Source: Pedobacter cryoconitis (GTDB taxonomy: Bacteria > Bacteroidota > Bacteroidia > Sphingobacteriales > Sphingobacteriaceae). Taken from it: 64,000 bases of DNA. Under the pieces are notes generated by a model. The model was not told the origin of the DNA, did no database searches, and saw only the letters and a list, made by a program, of their open reading frames with translations. Numbering within the stretch: position 1 is the stretch's first letter; each line of letters opens with the position of its first letter. Both the position numbers and the translations under genes were made by a program. Below, piece after piece: positions 1 through 8,315 of this stretch. The stretch lies in the NCBI RefSeq assembly GCF_014207135.1, contig NZ_JACHCC010000008.1, forward strand, positions 248,001-312,000. The letters are read 5' to 3'.

Positions 1-175
1 GGCTACTGATGATAGCTGGATGAATGAAAAAACGAAAATAATTTTTGTCGAAATGCTCGAAAGCCAGCGCCAATATCTTTCAGAACTCAACAAAGACCCT
101 TCCATTAACGAAGAAGTCATTCGTCAGCAATTGTACCAAATTGATCTTGAAGAAGAAAGACTGAAGATGATTTAA
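1..175 (+). CDS. C-terminal fragment of a probable CPA1-family Na+/H+ antiporter (gene starts outside window)
   Basis: The frame starting at base 2 is open from the window edge to a TAA at 173-175 and encodes 57 residues. The tail has a hydrophilic helical stretch (ESQRQYLSEL) followed by EEVIRQQLYQIDLEEERL. This resembles the cytoplasmic C-terminus of bacterial CPA1 sodium/proton antiporters, which usually end in a motif like 'LRDEGxISDEVLRxxxxxLDLEEERL'. The membrane part is not in the window, so the call rests on the tail alone. Its stop codon overlaps the stop of the next gene, which converges from the other strand. Confidence 0.5.
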   Translation, partial: ATDDSWMNEKTKIIFVEMLESQRQYLSELNKDPSINEEVIRQQLYQIDLEEERLKMI

Positions 176-792
176 TCCTTATTTTTCTTATCTGAAGCAG
201 CCAGGAGAACAGAGAGATCTGTTTTTCTGTAGATATAATTTACTGAAGTACTGTCCACTTCTGAAGAGTGAATTCCCGGCACTTCCATACCATGTATTAT
301 ACCGTCTTTTATGTTTATAAAATCAACTTGTGTTTCCCCAAGATCACCTCCTCTGGAAAAGGAATACTGATATTCAAGCTTACCACCTTTGTTTATAAAT
401 ACAGCATAATGAGCATCCCAATTATTTCCCCCGCCACGTCCTTCAATAGAAAAAGGCATAAGAGCATCCTCAAGATGATCACCATTTAAATCACCAATAA
501 GAATTGGCCGTTCTGAGTCAAAAACTGAAGCATCAGGTCCACCGTTACCTTTTACACCTAGTTCTTTAATAAATCGTTCAGTTTTTGCAGTTCTTTTAAA
601 GACTGCAAGTACTGCATTAGTATCAATAACGGAGATTATCGGTTTATCTGTAGATTTCACATGATCTTTAATAACTGTTGTGTCCCGGACTGACCTACGT
701 TTAGTATCCTGAACCGTCTTCTTATCAGATTTACAACTTAACGAGAAGACAATAATTGAAGTTAATAGAATGTGCATTTTTTTGAGGTACAT
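172..792 (-). CDS. Hypothetical lipoprotein with an FG-GAP-like segment
   Basis: The 206-residue protein starts with a hydrophobic stretch ending in SLSC at about residue 20, a good lipobox, so it should be an acylated envelope lipoprotein. A charged linker follows. Residues about 100-115 (IGDLNGDHLEDALMPF) resemble an FG-GAP/VCBS calcium-binding turn. I recognise no enzyme motif. A second ATG six codons in (MHILLTS) would also give a complete signal peptide. It converges on the antiporter tail with a 4-bp overlap. Function unknown. Confidence 0.6.
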   Translation of the reverse strand: MYLKKMHILLTSIIVFSLSCKSDKKTVQDTKRRSVRDTTVIKDHVKSTDKPIISVIDTNAVLAVFKRTAKTERFIKELGVKGNGGPDASVFDSERPILIGDLNGDHLEDALMPFSIEGRGGGNNWDAHYAVFINKGGKLEYQYSFSRGGDLGETQVDFINIKDGIIHGMEVPGIHSSEVDSTSVNYIYRKTDLSVLLAASDKKNKD

Positions 793-951
793 AGGTCATA
801 TTTTTTTGCAAGTTCCTCATTTATTCTTTCACTAAAAAGAACTATTGACTGAACTATTCAAATTTGGAATAGTATACTTTGAGTAAGATTAACATTGTGT
901 TCAACGGTGTAGAAATTAAGTACTACCGAGAGTATCTTATACTCAAATAGT

Positions 952-1473
952 TTACACCTCCTGACTATAGGCATATTTCAGATATTCAGCTTTGGCTTCA
1001 CTATATTTTGCATTATTTTGGAGAGCTTTAGCGTAATTCAAATGATCCGATATAGCTGCATCCGGCATAATTACCGCTATCGCGTACCAACTCTCCGCTT
1101 GTTTATAATCTTCAATTCGCGTGTTGCATTCTGCCAGCCGCTCTACAGCGTGTAATGAAGCCTTCTTTTTATAAGCCTGTTCGTACAGGTCTATCGCCTT
1201 TCTGTAATCCAGCAATTCGTATCTGGCATCTGCCTCTTTGATTACATACTGCGCCAAACCTGGCCGGCACAAAATAAATAATAGCATTATCGTCTGCGAC
1301 AAAGGCAACAGCCCCCCCGCAGTTAAATAATAATGTGGCTTTGGCTGAGGAATCAGGTTATCATCAGACAAACCAGCATAAAAACGATTATCTGAATAAT
1401 ATACCCCGATACGGGCATCACAGTAAATTATTTGCGGACTGAGAGAAATCCAGCAGATTAACAGTGGTGAAAA
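952..1473 (-). pseudogene. Composite remnant: PorP/SprF C-terminal piece joined to the N-terminus of a TPR/OmpA-type protein
   Basis: The open frame runs in frame directly after the stop of the gene upstream (1474-1476). Its first about 58 codons have no signal peptide and read like the inside of a PorP/SprF-family outer-membrane protein (GVYYSDNRFYAGLS, then KPHYYLTAGGLLPLS). At LSQTIMLLFILCRPGLAQY the sequence switches to a signal-peptide end and then a TPR segment (YRKAIDLYEQAYKKK, YSEAKAEYLKYA) typical of the TPR-PD40-OmpA protein usually encoded just after porP/sprF. It stops after about 100 residues, where that family normally runs to 600 or more. Both genes are therefore truncated and joined, most simply by a deletion. 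The only possible start is a weak TTG at 1371, so I treat it as non-functional. Confidence 0.65.
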
Positions 1474-2967
1474 TTAAAGGTGGGTCATCCAGATATTGAT
1501 ATCCTGATCAGTAGGAATATTCAGTTTTTTACGTATCCTATATTTTTTTCCTTCTACTGCACGGACAGAAACATTGGTATATCGCGCAATCTCTTTGGTT
1601 TCAAAATTTAAGCGGAGTAACGCACAAAATTCAATTTCAACAGCAATTAGACTTGGGTTTATATCTAATAGTTTGGGAGTAAATTCTAAATCAAATTCAT
1701 TAAACTTCATTAAAAAAGCAGGATTGTTATTAATAGCCAATTGTACAATTCCCTTCAACTCTTCGATCCTTGCAGGAGAACGTTTATTTTCATTCAACTC
1801 TATTTTCCTAATCAGTTCGTTCATCTTTTCCGCACTGAGTTTTATTTCTCGTTTAAATTTATAACGGTAAAAAAAAACTGCACCTGTTACAACTGATAAT
1901 AAAAGAAATGCGATGAATATAATCTGACGATAGTTACTTCTATTCGTTATTAATTGTTGGTCCTTTCCTCTGACAATATAATCAAGCGGGGTTTTGATAG
2001 CGGCTTTATCAACGGAGGCGAGACTATCACCTAGTCTGTTACTTTTTTTAACATATATCAACTCCTTTTCAGTCTGATTTAAATTCTTATAAACTTTTGC
2101 CAGTCCCGAATAGGCTTTCTTTAAACCAAGTGCATATTTTATTTGACTTGCCGCACTGACAGCTTCTTTATAAGAAGACTCAGCCTGGGAAAATTTCTTC
2201 TCTACATCATAAAAATTCGCGGCATGAAGATTTATAACCCACTGCGCGTAGTACTTCTTATATTGATATTTATCACTGATTTTTTTACTCAAAAGAAGGG
2301 CCTTATTCAGATAGAACTCAGCAGAATCGTTTTGTTTGTGTTTTGCAAACCAACTTCCCCGATTAGATATTGCTATCGCAAAAACTGATAAATATTTATC
2401 GCTTTTTTCTAATTTCTGAGATTCATTATAGGCTTTGTTGCCCCAAACCCTTTCTGCCTTACTATTACCCAAACGACCGTAATTCACTGCTAAATCTGTA
2501 TAAACTGCCGTTAAGAAATAGTGCATCTCATCTTTGTCAGCTATCGTTTTCGCTATAAAAACAGCACTATTTAAAGTTTGATCTGCCTCTTTATAAAATC
2601 CCAGTCTGCTATAGCACAAACCTTTAAATGCCCTGATTTTGAAAGTCAAAACCGGATCATTTATTTTTTCCGAGGTACTTTCTGCCTGCGTAATATATTT
2701 GAAAGCAGTATCATATCTTCCAGACTTATAGCTACTTTTTGAATACAGGACAAGGCTCTCTGCTATCCCTTTCTCATAATTTATCGCTTTTGAGGCATTA
2801 TAAACCATAATTACCTGTTTAGTATCCAACTTAAGGTCATTTGTTTCATTAACTACCTCAAGAATACTATCAATTTGTTTTATATTATACTGAGCATAAC
2901 CAGGAACGCCTGCCAAGACTAATAAGCCAAATAATAATCTTAAAAAAAAAGGATTCCCCTGGAGCAT
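1474..2967 (-). CDS. TPR-repeat membrane protein with C-terminal LuxR-like HTH (transcriptional regulator)
   Basis: I chose the ATG at 2967, which gives 497 aa and a clean signal peptide ending in GYAQY; the longer frame would start with TTG at 3003. After the signal come several tetratricopeptide repeats, one transmembrane helix at about residues 348-370 (IIFIAFLLLSVVTGAVFF), a charged coiled segment, and a C-terminal helix-turn-helix (ETKEIARYTNVSVRAVEGKK). This layout is a common Bacteroidota family thought to link an outside signal to DNA binding in the cytoplasm. The target is unknown. It sits just upstream of the PorP/OmpA remnant, so it may once have served that locus. Confidence 0.75.
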   Translation of the reverse strand: MLQGNPFFLRLLFGLLVLAGVPGYAQYNIKQIDSILEVVNETNDLKLDTKQVIMVYNASKAINYEKGIAESLVLYSKSSYKSGRYDTAFKYITQAESTSEKINDPVLTFKIRAFKGLCYSRLGFYKEADQTLNSAVFIAKTIADKDEMHYFLTAVYTDLAVNYGRLGNSKAERVWGNKAYNESQKLEKSDKYLSVFAIAISNRGSWFAKHKQNDSAEFYLNKALLLSKKISDKYQYKKYYAQWVINLHAANFYDVEKKFSQAESSYKEAVSAASQIKYALGLKKAYSGLAKVYKNLNQTEKELIYVKKSNRLGDSLASVDKAAIKTPLDYIVRGKDQQLITNRSNYRQIIFIAFLLLSVVTGAVFFYRYKFKREIKLSAEKMNELIRKIELNENKRSPARIEELKGIVQLAINNNPAFLMKFNEFDLEFTPKLLDINPSLIAVEIEFCALLRLNFETKEIARYTNVSVRAVEGKKYRIRKKLNIPTDQDINIWMTHL

Positions 2968-3331
2968 AAATGAAATAATTTTTGTTAACAAACTCTCTGT
3001 CAAGTTTAAACATAATTATAGATTTCAATGCAATCAGACGCAACATTTACAGCTAAATAATTTCACTCAAAAATCAGAAGTTTAATTACAAACTAGTTTA
3101 ATTTATTACTTAAAAAAACACTCCCCCACCATTGGCCCAAATCAAACTACAATCACCCTCATTAAAAAATTCGTTTTTCAGCAAAAAATGCACGAAAGTT
3201 ATTTGATTTTGTGCAAAAGTGTTCGATAAACTTTTAACCAGCTGGTACAGTTTGAAAGAATGTTTTCTAGTGATTATTGTTTATCCGGATAAAAAAGAGA
3301 AATAATGCAGAACTGATAAGATATATTTATA
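2968..3331. other. Intergenic region, no gene seen
   Basis: About 360 AT-rich bases separate two minus-strand regulator genes. It should hold the promoter of the TPR-HTH gene. I see no RNA gene, no convincing TAnnTTTG element and no strong hairpin. Confidence 0.5.
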
Positions 3332-3676
3332 TTAAAACCTATCCGTACCTGACTTCTGTTCTCTAATAATCTCATACAATTGAATCATTTTTTTTTGTTG
3401 TTTGTTATATTCATCATTCAACTCAGCCAACTGTTTTTCCCATTCTGAATACGGGTTATTTCTCTCTGCTTGTTCTCCAAAGTTTAATAGATCAATCATT
3501 GAAATATTATATATATTGGCTACTCGTTGCATTTTTTTAAAAGATATATCCGTTACCCCTCGTTCCATTCTGGAGTATACAGTAACAGAGATCCCTAATT
3601 TACTTGCCATAATTTCCTGATTGATACTATATTTTTTGCGAAGCATCCTTAGCTTCATTCCTATGGTCTGAGTCAT
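3332..3676 (-). CDS. XRE-family helix-turn-helix regulator
   Basis: This 114-aa protein has an N-terminal Cro/C1-type HTH (residues about 7-63: LRMLRKKYSINQEIMASKLG, then YSRMERG), followed by a polar, Gln/Lys-rich helical tail (residues 75-105) that may be a coiled coil for dimerisation. The size fits a stand-alone DNA-binding regulator. It is monocistronic, with non-coding DNA on both sides, and its target is unknown. Confidence 0.8.
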   Translation of the reverse strand: MTQTIGMKLRMLRKKYSINQEIMASKLGISVTVYSRMERGVTDISFKKMQRVANIYNISMIDLLNFGEQAERNNPYSEWEKQLAELNDEYNKQQKKMIQLYEIIREQKSGTDRF

Positions 3677-4008
3677 TTTTAATAAATTATATTTATAGTT
3701 TCTATTTCTACTTATTGAGTTGAAGGGCTCATACGGATTTAATCAAACAGGTCCCATAAGCTTCACTCAAAACTCGTATTAAAAATATAAACACGTCAAA
3801 AAAACAATACTCACTTATACACAAACGACAATAAATAACTGAAAACAAGACAAATAACACCAAGATGTACAGGTAAAACAATTTTAGCCCGATCGCCCTA
3901 TAGAATTTAACAATGGGGAAACGATAGATTTAAAACCTACTGATTTATTGATTCGTACTTTATATCTTTGAGTTAACGACAAGAATTATTTTAAAAGGAA
4001 TATTGTTT
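3677..4008. other. Intergenic region between divergent genes
   Basis: About 330 AT-rich bases lie between the XRE gene (minus) and the alpha/beta hydrolase gene (plus) and must carry both promoters. A TATCTTTG element at 3963-3970 matches the Bacteroidota -7 consensus TAnnTTTG, but no TTG lies at the expected distance upstream. A purine-rich AAAAGGA at 3993-3999 is a likely ribosome-binding site for the ATG at 4009. Confidence 0.4.
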
Positions 4009-4785
4009 ATGACTACAATTTCTATTTCAGGTACAACAGTAAATTATACGACATTAGGAAAAGGGCCCGGCCTTGTACTGGTCCATGGAACCAGTATTGA
4101 CTCACAAGCAAATTTTGGTCATGTTACTGAGTATTTTTCCGATCAGCGACAAGTGATCAGCCCCAATTATGCCGGCTGTGGAAATTCTACAATTCCAAAT
4201 GGAGATCTGGCCCTTGATATTTTGGTCGAACAGATTGCTGGTACCATACGACATGCGTCAAATGGCCCTGTTGATTTACTCGGAGACTCTTTAGGGGCCG
4301 TAGTTGCCGCAGCTACCGCAGCCCGATACCCAGAACTTGTTCGCCGTCTGGTATTGATTGCCGGATGGGCATACAGTGGTGATGCCCGTCACCAAATGGT
4401 ATTTAATACCTGGGCGAAACTAGAAGGTATGGACTCAGAACTTAGTAACCGTTACGTTATGTCTCTGGCTGTAAATCCATCATTTCTCACTGCTCTTGGA
4501 GAGGAAAACATTTCACTATTTCTAAAGCAGAAAGCTCCTGCAGAAACGAAGAGGCGGATTGAACTTGGCCTGCGAATTGATATTCGGGGTCAGGTAAAAA
4601 AGATTACCGCACCAACCTTAATCATCAGGGGAAGTTATGACAATCTTATTCCTGAATATCAAACACATATGCTTCATGATTTAATTAGCGAAAGCGAATA
4701 TGTAGCTGTCGAAAGTGGTCATGCAGCATTCCTTGAAAAACCAAAAGAATTGGTTGAATTGATCCGCAGGTTCCTGTTTGATTAG
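4009..4785 (+). CDS. Alpha/beta-fold hydrolase
   Basis: The ATG at 4009 is preferred over an in-frame TTG at 4003 because AAAAGGA lies about 10 bases upstream. The 258-aa cytoplasmic protein has the oxyanion segment VLVHGTS, the nucleophile elbow GDSLGA (Ser about 94), an acid segment (GSYDNLIP) and the late histidine (ESGHAAF). This is a complete Ser-Asp-His alpha/beta hydrolase. The substrate cannot be told; related proteins include esterases and lactonases. It lies 71 bases upstream of a fucosidase gene on the same strand, so co-transcription is possible but not shown. Confidence 0.8.
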   Translation: MTTISISGTTVNYTTLGKGPGLVLVHGTSIDSQANFGHVTEYFSDQRQVISPNYAGCGNSTIPNGDLALDILVEQIAGTIRHASNGPVDLLGDSLGAVVAAATAARYPELVRRLVLIAGWAYSGDARHQMVFNTWAKLEGMDSELSNRYVMSLAVNPSFLTALGEENISLFLKQKAPAETKRRIELGLRIDIRGQVKKITAPTLIIRGSYDNLIPEYQTHMLHDLISESEYVAVESGHAAFLEKPKELVELIRRFLFD

Positions 4786-4856
4786 AGGATAACTGCTCCT
4801 GTATGAAGCAGACATATTAAATTATTAGAAATGCTAACCGCAAATAAACTGACCAA

Positions 4857-5867
4857 ATGAGATCAATCTTAAAAAATAAGTTACTGATTACATTCCTGCT
4901 GCTGATTTGTTTTCAGCCTCTTATACTCAGTGCCCAAAGCAAGACCAGTAAAGTTCCGGATCTTCATTTTGGTATGTTTATCTGCTGGTCTTTAAGTACC
5001 TTTTCAGATAAAGAATGGACCCGCGGAATAGACAATGTATCCTTTTTCAATCCCTCGGGAGCAGATACAGATCAGTGGTGCCGCGTTGCAAAAGATGCTG
5101 GCATGGACTATATACTTTTTTTAACCAAGCATCATGATGGGTTTTGTTTGTGGGATACGAAAACCACGTCGTGGAAAGTGACCAACAGTCCGCTACAAAA
5201 GGATGTCTTACGGGCACTAAAAAAGTCTTGCCTGAAATATGGATTAAAACTGGCTTTATATTTTTCTGAAGCGGACTGGACTTGCATCCCTAAAGATTTA
5301 AAACCCGAAGATTTTGTAAACCCGGAAACGTATTGGCATATGGGAAAAAACAGCGAATTAAAGAAGGCTCAGCTCAAAGAATTGTGTACCCAATATGGTC
5401 CAATTGCTTATTTTTGGATGGATCATGCACAATCCGACGGTGGATTAGACCACGCCGCCACTACTGCATGGGTAAAGCAATTTCAACCGGATTGCCTTGT
5501 GGGATTTAACAACGGTGAAACAGCAGGTGACATAAGATTAGGTGAATTGGGTAAACCTGGCCCGCTGGATAGTTCCGAAGGTGGCGGCCCTTATAACAAG
5601 ATAACACATAAAGAATTCAAAAAGGCCGAATTTACTTACCCAATTTTTGGAAAGGAAAGATGGTTTTATACTAATCCTGAAAATGATACCATTTGTATTA
5701 CCGCAGAGAAAATATATGCAGATTATCAGGGAGCAATTCAATATGGAAACTTTTTCGCTCTTGACGTTGGCCCTGCCAGAGACGGTAAACTGCGTAAAAT
5801 AGATATAGAAACACTTCAAAAAGTTGGGGTAATGATCAGGGAAGCTAAAATGCATGTCCCTAAATAG
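4857..5867 (+). CDS. GH29-type alpha-L-fucosidase, short single-domain form
   Basis: A 336-aa protein with a Sec signal peptide (cleavage near LSAQS, residues 25-28). The GH29 catalytic barrel is visible: HFGMFICW (about 37-44), KHHDGFCLW (91-99) and, in the position of the catalytic nucleophile, AYFWMDHA with Asp189. Most GH29 enzymes have WFD or WND here, so substrate preference may differ. It ends right after the barrel and lacks the C-terminal beta-sandwich seen in longer family members, including the copy at 10631. It probably releases fucose in the periplasm. It converges with the gene at 5879, only 11 bases away. Confidence 0.78.
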   Translation: MRSILKNKLLITFLLLICFQPLILSAQSKTSKVPDLHFGMFICWSLSTFSDKEWTRGIDNVSFFNPSGADTDQWCRVAKDAGMDYILFLTKHHDGFCLWDTKTTSWKVTNSPLQKDVLRALKKSCLKYGLKLALYFSEADWTCIPKDLKPEDFVNPETYWHMGKNSELKKAQLKELCTQYGPIAYFWMDHAQSDGGLDHAATTAWVKQFQPDCLVGFNNGETAGDIRLGELGKPGPLDSSEGGGPYNKITHKEFKKAEFTYPIFGKERWFYTNPENDTICITAEKIYADYQGAIQYGNFFALDVGPARDGKLRKIDIETLQKVGVMIREAKMHVPK

Positions 5868-5878
5868 ACCTTTTTCTG

Positions 5879-7180
5879 TCAATTAGCTTTCGTTTTAAAG
5901 TCGATCAGGTATTCTTTTAATGGAAGTCCTTTTATATTTCTAAAACCTTTACCAACAAGTATCTGATATTGATGGTCAGGCTGTATTTCAATCTGGAAAC
6001 TAACTGACCTTCCATCTTCTGAGAAGCCTAAAAACTTCTTTAATTGAAGTAATTTTTCTTTTCCCAGAGGTCCCAGTTCAAAATTCCGGTATCTTTTGTC
6101 CATCACTTCCGAAAAATTAATGGTAATTTCGGTAATAGACGCACTGACGGCCTTATGATTTACGGGTTCAACCGATTTCACAAAAGGCCGGTTATATTCA
6201 TACTCTTTCTTTAGTGTAGCGACAGATTTTTCGAAATAACCAGAATGAGTTACAAATCTGTCCAGATCCATTTCATTGTTATAATCTAACTCAATCATTT
6301 CCTTAATAGCCTGTTTTTTATTGTTAGATCTGTTATAGTAGGATTCACATATCGCATAACCAACATAATACCCCAGATCCCTGGTTCCAAACTCATTTTC
6401 TTCGTTATTGTATAACCAGAAACCGTTTGACCCATTAAACATTACTGAACTAAATACTTCCTGAACCCTCTTACGATGGGTCTTACCATAACTTAATGCA
6501 GATGCTATTGAAGCCTTTCCAGTAGCCTTTTCTGCCAGGAACTCAGCAACACCCTCTAGTACAGCCTGGCCAAGCAGATTATTGGCTTCTGTAGTTTTTT
6601 GCTGGGTGTGTACATACTCATGCACATTAGTAAAAACAAGTGTGTTGATTGGGTTTGTTTTGAAGTAGTTATACAAATCAGGTAATGTAGTTTGAAATTC
6701 CTGTGCGTCTGTCTGATCATCAACCATTGCAATCTCGCTGCCGATCAGTACCAGACTATCCATAGTTGTACCCCCAGATCTGAAAGCACCTACAGTAAAG
6801 TAGATTTTTGCAGGTCGTAAATCCGGATAAAGAGTTTTCAGTTTAGTTACATTTCCCGAAATCTCAGCCGAGAAGTCCTTAGCCCTGAACATATTGCTAC
6901 GTATCGAATTCCAGAATACGGGATACTTAAAAATAGCTTCAATATAAGACTTACTGGTGTACCCTCTCGCCTTCATCATGGCCAGCTGTCCGGGACTTCC
7001 CTGCGTAATAAAATAACGGTTTAAATATTCATACTGCTGTGTACTGTCTTTAGTGGTAATAATTTGATCATAAGCGGCCCAGAAGTTATCAATATCCGTA
7101 GTTACAAAATTTCCTGAGATACCTTGGGCAAAAACAGTATTACAAAATAAAAAACAGAGAATAGTCAGCGTAGTTTTCAT
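5879..7180 (-). CDS. Secreted HExxH metalloprotease-like protein with C-terminal Ig-like domain
   Basis: The 433-aa protein has a signal peptide ending at TVFAQG (about residue 19). HEYVH at 187-191 is a zinc-binding HExxH, and EGVAEF (Glu209 or Glu213) about 20 residues later can provide the third ligand. The fold resembles the DUF2268/GldB-like putative zinc proteases of Bacteroidota. Residues about 335-430 (VEPVNHKAVSASITEITINF, then YQILVGKGF) look like an SbsA-type Ig-like domain. It lies among fucosidase genes but converges on the first one, so it is not in its operon. Proteolysis is inferred from the motif; the substrate is unknown. Confidence 0.65.
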   Translation of the reverse strand: MKTTLTILCFLFCNTVFAQGISGNFVTTDIDNFWAAYDQIITTKDSTQQYEYLNRYFITQGSPGQLAMMKARGYTSKSYIEAIFKYPVFWNSIRSNMFRAKDFSAEISGNVTKLKTLYPDLRPAKIYFTVGAFRSGGTTMDSLVLIGSEIAMVDDQTDAQEFQTTLPDLYNYFKTNPINTLVFTNVHEYVHTQQKTTEANNLLGQAVLEGVAEFLAEKATGKASIASALSYGKTHRKRVQEVFSSVMFNGSNGFWLYNNEENEFGTRDLGYYVGYAICESYYNRSNNKKQAIKEMIELDYNNEMDLDRFVTHSGYFEKSVATLKKEYEYNRPFVKSVEPVNHKAVSASITEITINFSEVMDKRYRNFELGPLGKEKLLQLKKFLGFSEDGRSVSFQIEIQPDHQYQILVGKGFRNIKGLPLKEYLIDFKTKAN

Positions 7181-7293
7181 GTACTAAAAGATGCGATAAA
7201 TTAAAAAATGTTGCATCACATCTCTCATTTTTGTCCTGTTCAATATAAACTTCACACCTAATGGATTATTCGACTAAACACAGAACATATCTT

Positions 7294-8193
7294 CTATTCT
7301 GAATGCTTTTTAAATGTCCTCTCTCTGTAATGTTCGGGGGATACCCCCATTAGTTTCTTAAATAAGCGGGAAAAATAAAATGGATCATCATAACCTAAAC
7401 CTGACGCAACCTCTCTGATCTTAACTTTTGTTCCATATAATAACTGACAGGCCCGCTGGATTTTCAGTTGAATAAAATACTCTATTAGAGAGGTTCCGGT
7501 TGTTTGACGGAATAAACTGGAGAAGTGTGATGCCGAAAGTTGATAACGCGATGATAAATCCTCCACAGTAAATCTGTCGGCCAGTCTTTCCCGCATAAAT
7601 ACAATGGTCTCCTTAATCATTTCCTTATCCTCAGTACCTGAAAAATTTTCCTCAGGATATAGAAAGGTTGATAAAAAATGATAAAGACACATATTGGCAT
7701 TATTTAAGTTATCCTTACTGTACCCCATTTCCAGACAATTGTACATCTTAGCCCAGATCTGAAGTCCTTTATCATTGTAAGGAATATCAACAGGACCATT
7801 ATCTAAAGAAATGTTCAGCAACTGATTAAACTTGTTCATGTCCCTCCCACTGAAATGTACCCAGAATATACTCCAGGGATGTTTCAGGTCGGCCCCATAT
7901 TTAATATATTCGGTGGTGGCCGGTATCTGGAAGTACTGATTCGGTTCAACTTCGTATCTTTTTTTATCAATCATATACCACCCCCTTCCCTGCACACAAT
8001 AAATAAATATATTGTCTTCACAGCCTTTACGCCGTTCGCGGAAATGAAAAGATGCCTTTGGGAAATAACCGATATGAGTGATAAAAATTTCGTTTAAGAT
8101 GACAGCAGACTGGCCTGCATTCTCATAAATCACAGGAGGCAAACTAATTAGTTTTTGTCCCTCAAATCCATCTCTGACCTTCTTCTTGCTCAT
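7294..8193 (-). CDS. AraC-family transcriptional regulator
   Basis: The ATG at 8193 (MSKKKVRDGF) gives 299 aa and starts where homology should; the frame extends 20 codons further without a clear domain. The N-terminal half is a cupin sensor of the AraC_binding type (FIYCVQGRGWYMIDKKRYEV). The C-terminal 100 residues hold two helix-turn-helices (FTVEDLSSRYQLSASHFSSL; IREVASGLGYDDPFYFSRLF), the usual AraC signature. It is transcribed away from the GH29 gene at 8316, with 122 bases between them, so it is probably the activator of that fucosidase. The ligand may be a sugar; this is inference. Confidence 0.85.
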   Translation of the reverse strand: MSKKKVRDGFEGQKLISLPPVIYENAGQSAVILNEIFITHIGYFPKASFHFRERRKGCEDNIFIYCVQGRGWYMIDKKRYEVEPNQYFQIPATTEYIKYGADLKHPWSIFWVHFSGRDMNKFNQLLNISLDNGPVDIPYNDKGLQIWAKMYNCLEMGYSKDNLNNANMCLYHFLSTFLYPEENFSGTEDKEMIKETIVFMRERLADRFTVEDLSSRYQLSASHFSSLFRQTTGTSLIEYFIQLKIQRACQLLYGTKVKIREVASGLGYDDPFYFSRLFKKLMGVSPEHYRERTFKKHSE

Positions 8194-8251
8194 TTCATTA
8201 AATACAAAATATATTTTAATCGAATAATCCATTAAAATACACATATAATTC

Positions 8252-8283
8252 ATTGTTAAGCTATCATTGAGAGTTTAATTTTG
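8252..8283 (+). promoter_or_regulatory. Bacteroidota-type promoter of the GH29 gene at 8316
   Basis: ATTG at 8252-8255 is followed, after 20 bases, by TAATTTTG at 8276-8283. This matches the Bacteroidota consensus TTTG-N19/20-TAnnTTTG with one mismatch in the -33 box. Transcription would start near 8290, giving a leader of about 25 bases. Confidence 0.55.
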
Positions 8284-8315
8284 ATTCTTCACCCAAGCTT
8301 AAAAACACAATCAAA

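Noticed and set aside
3963..3970. TATCTTTG as a firm promoter of the alpha/beta hydrolase gene
   Set aside because: It matches the -7 consensus but no TTG occurs at the proper distance upstream; mentioned only within the intergenic entry.
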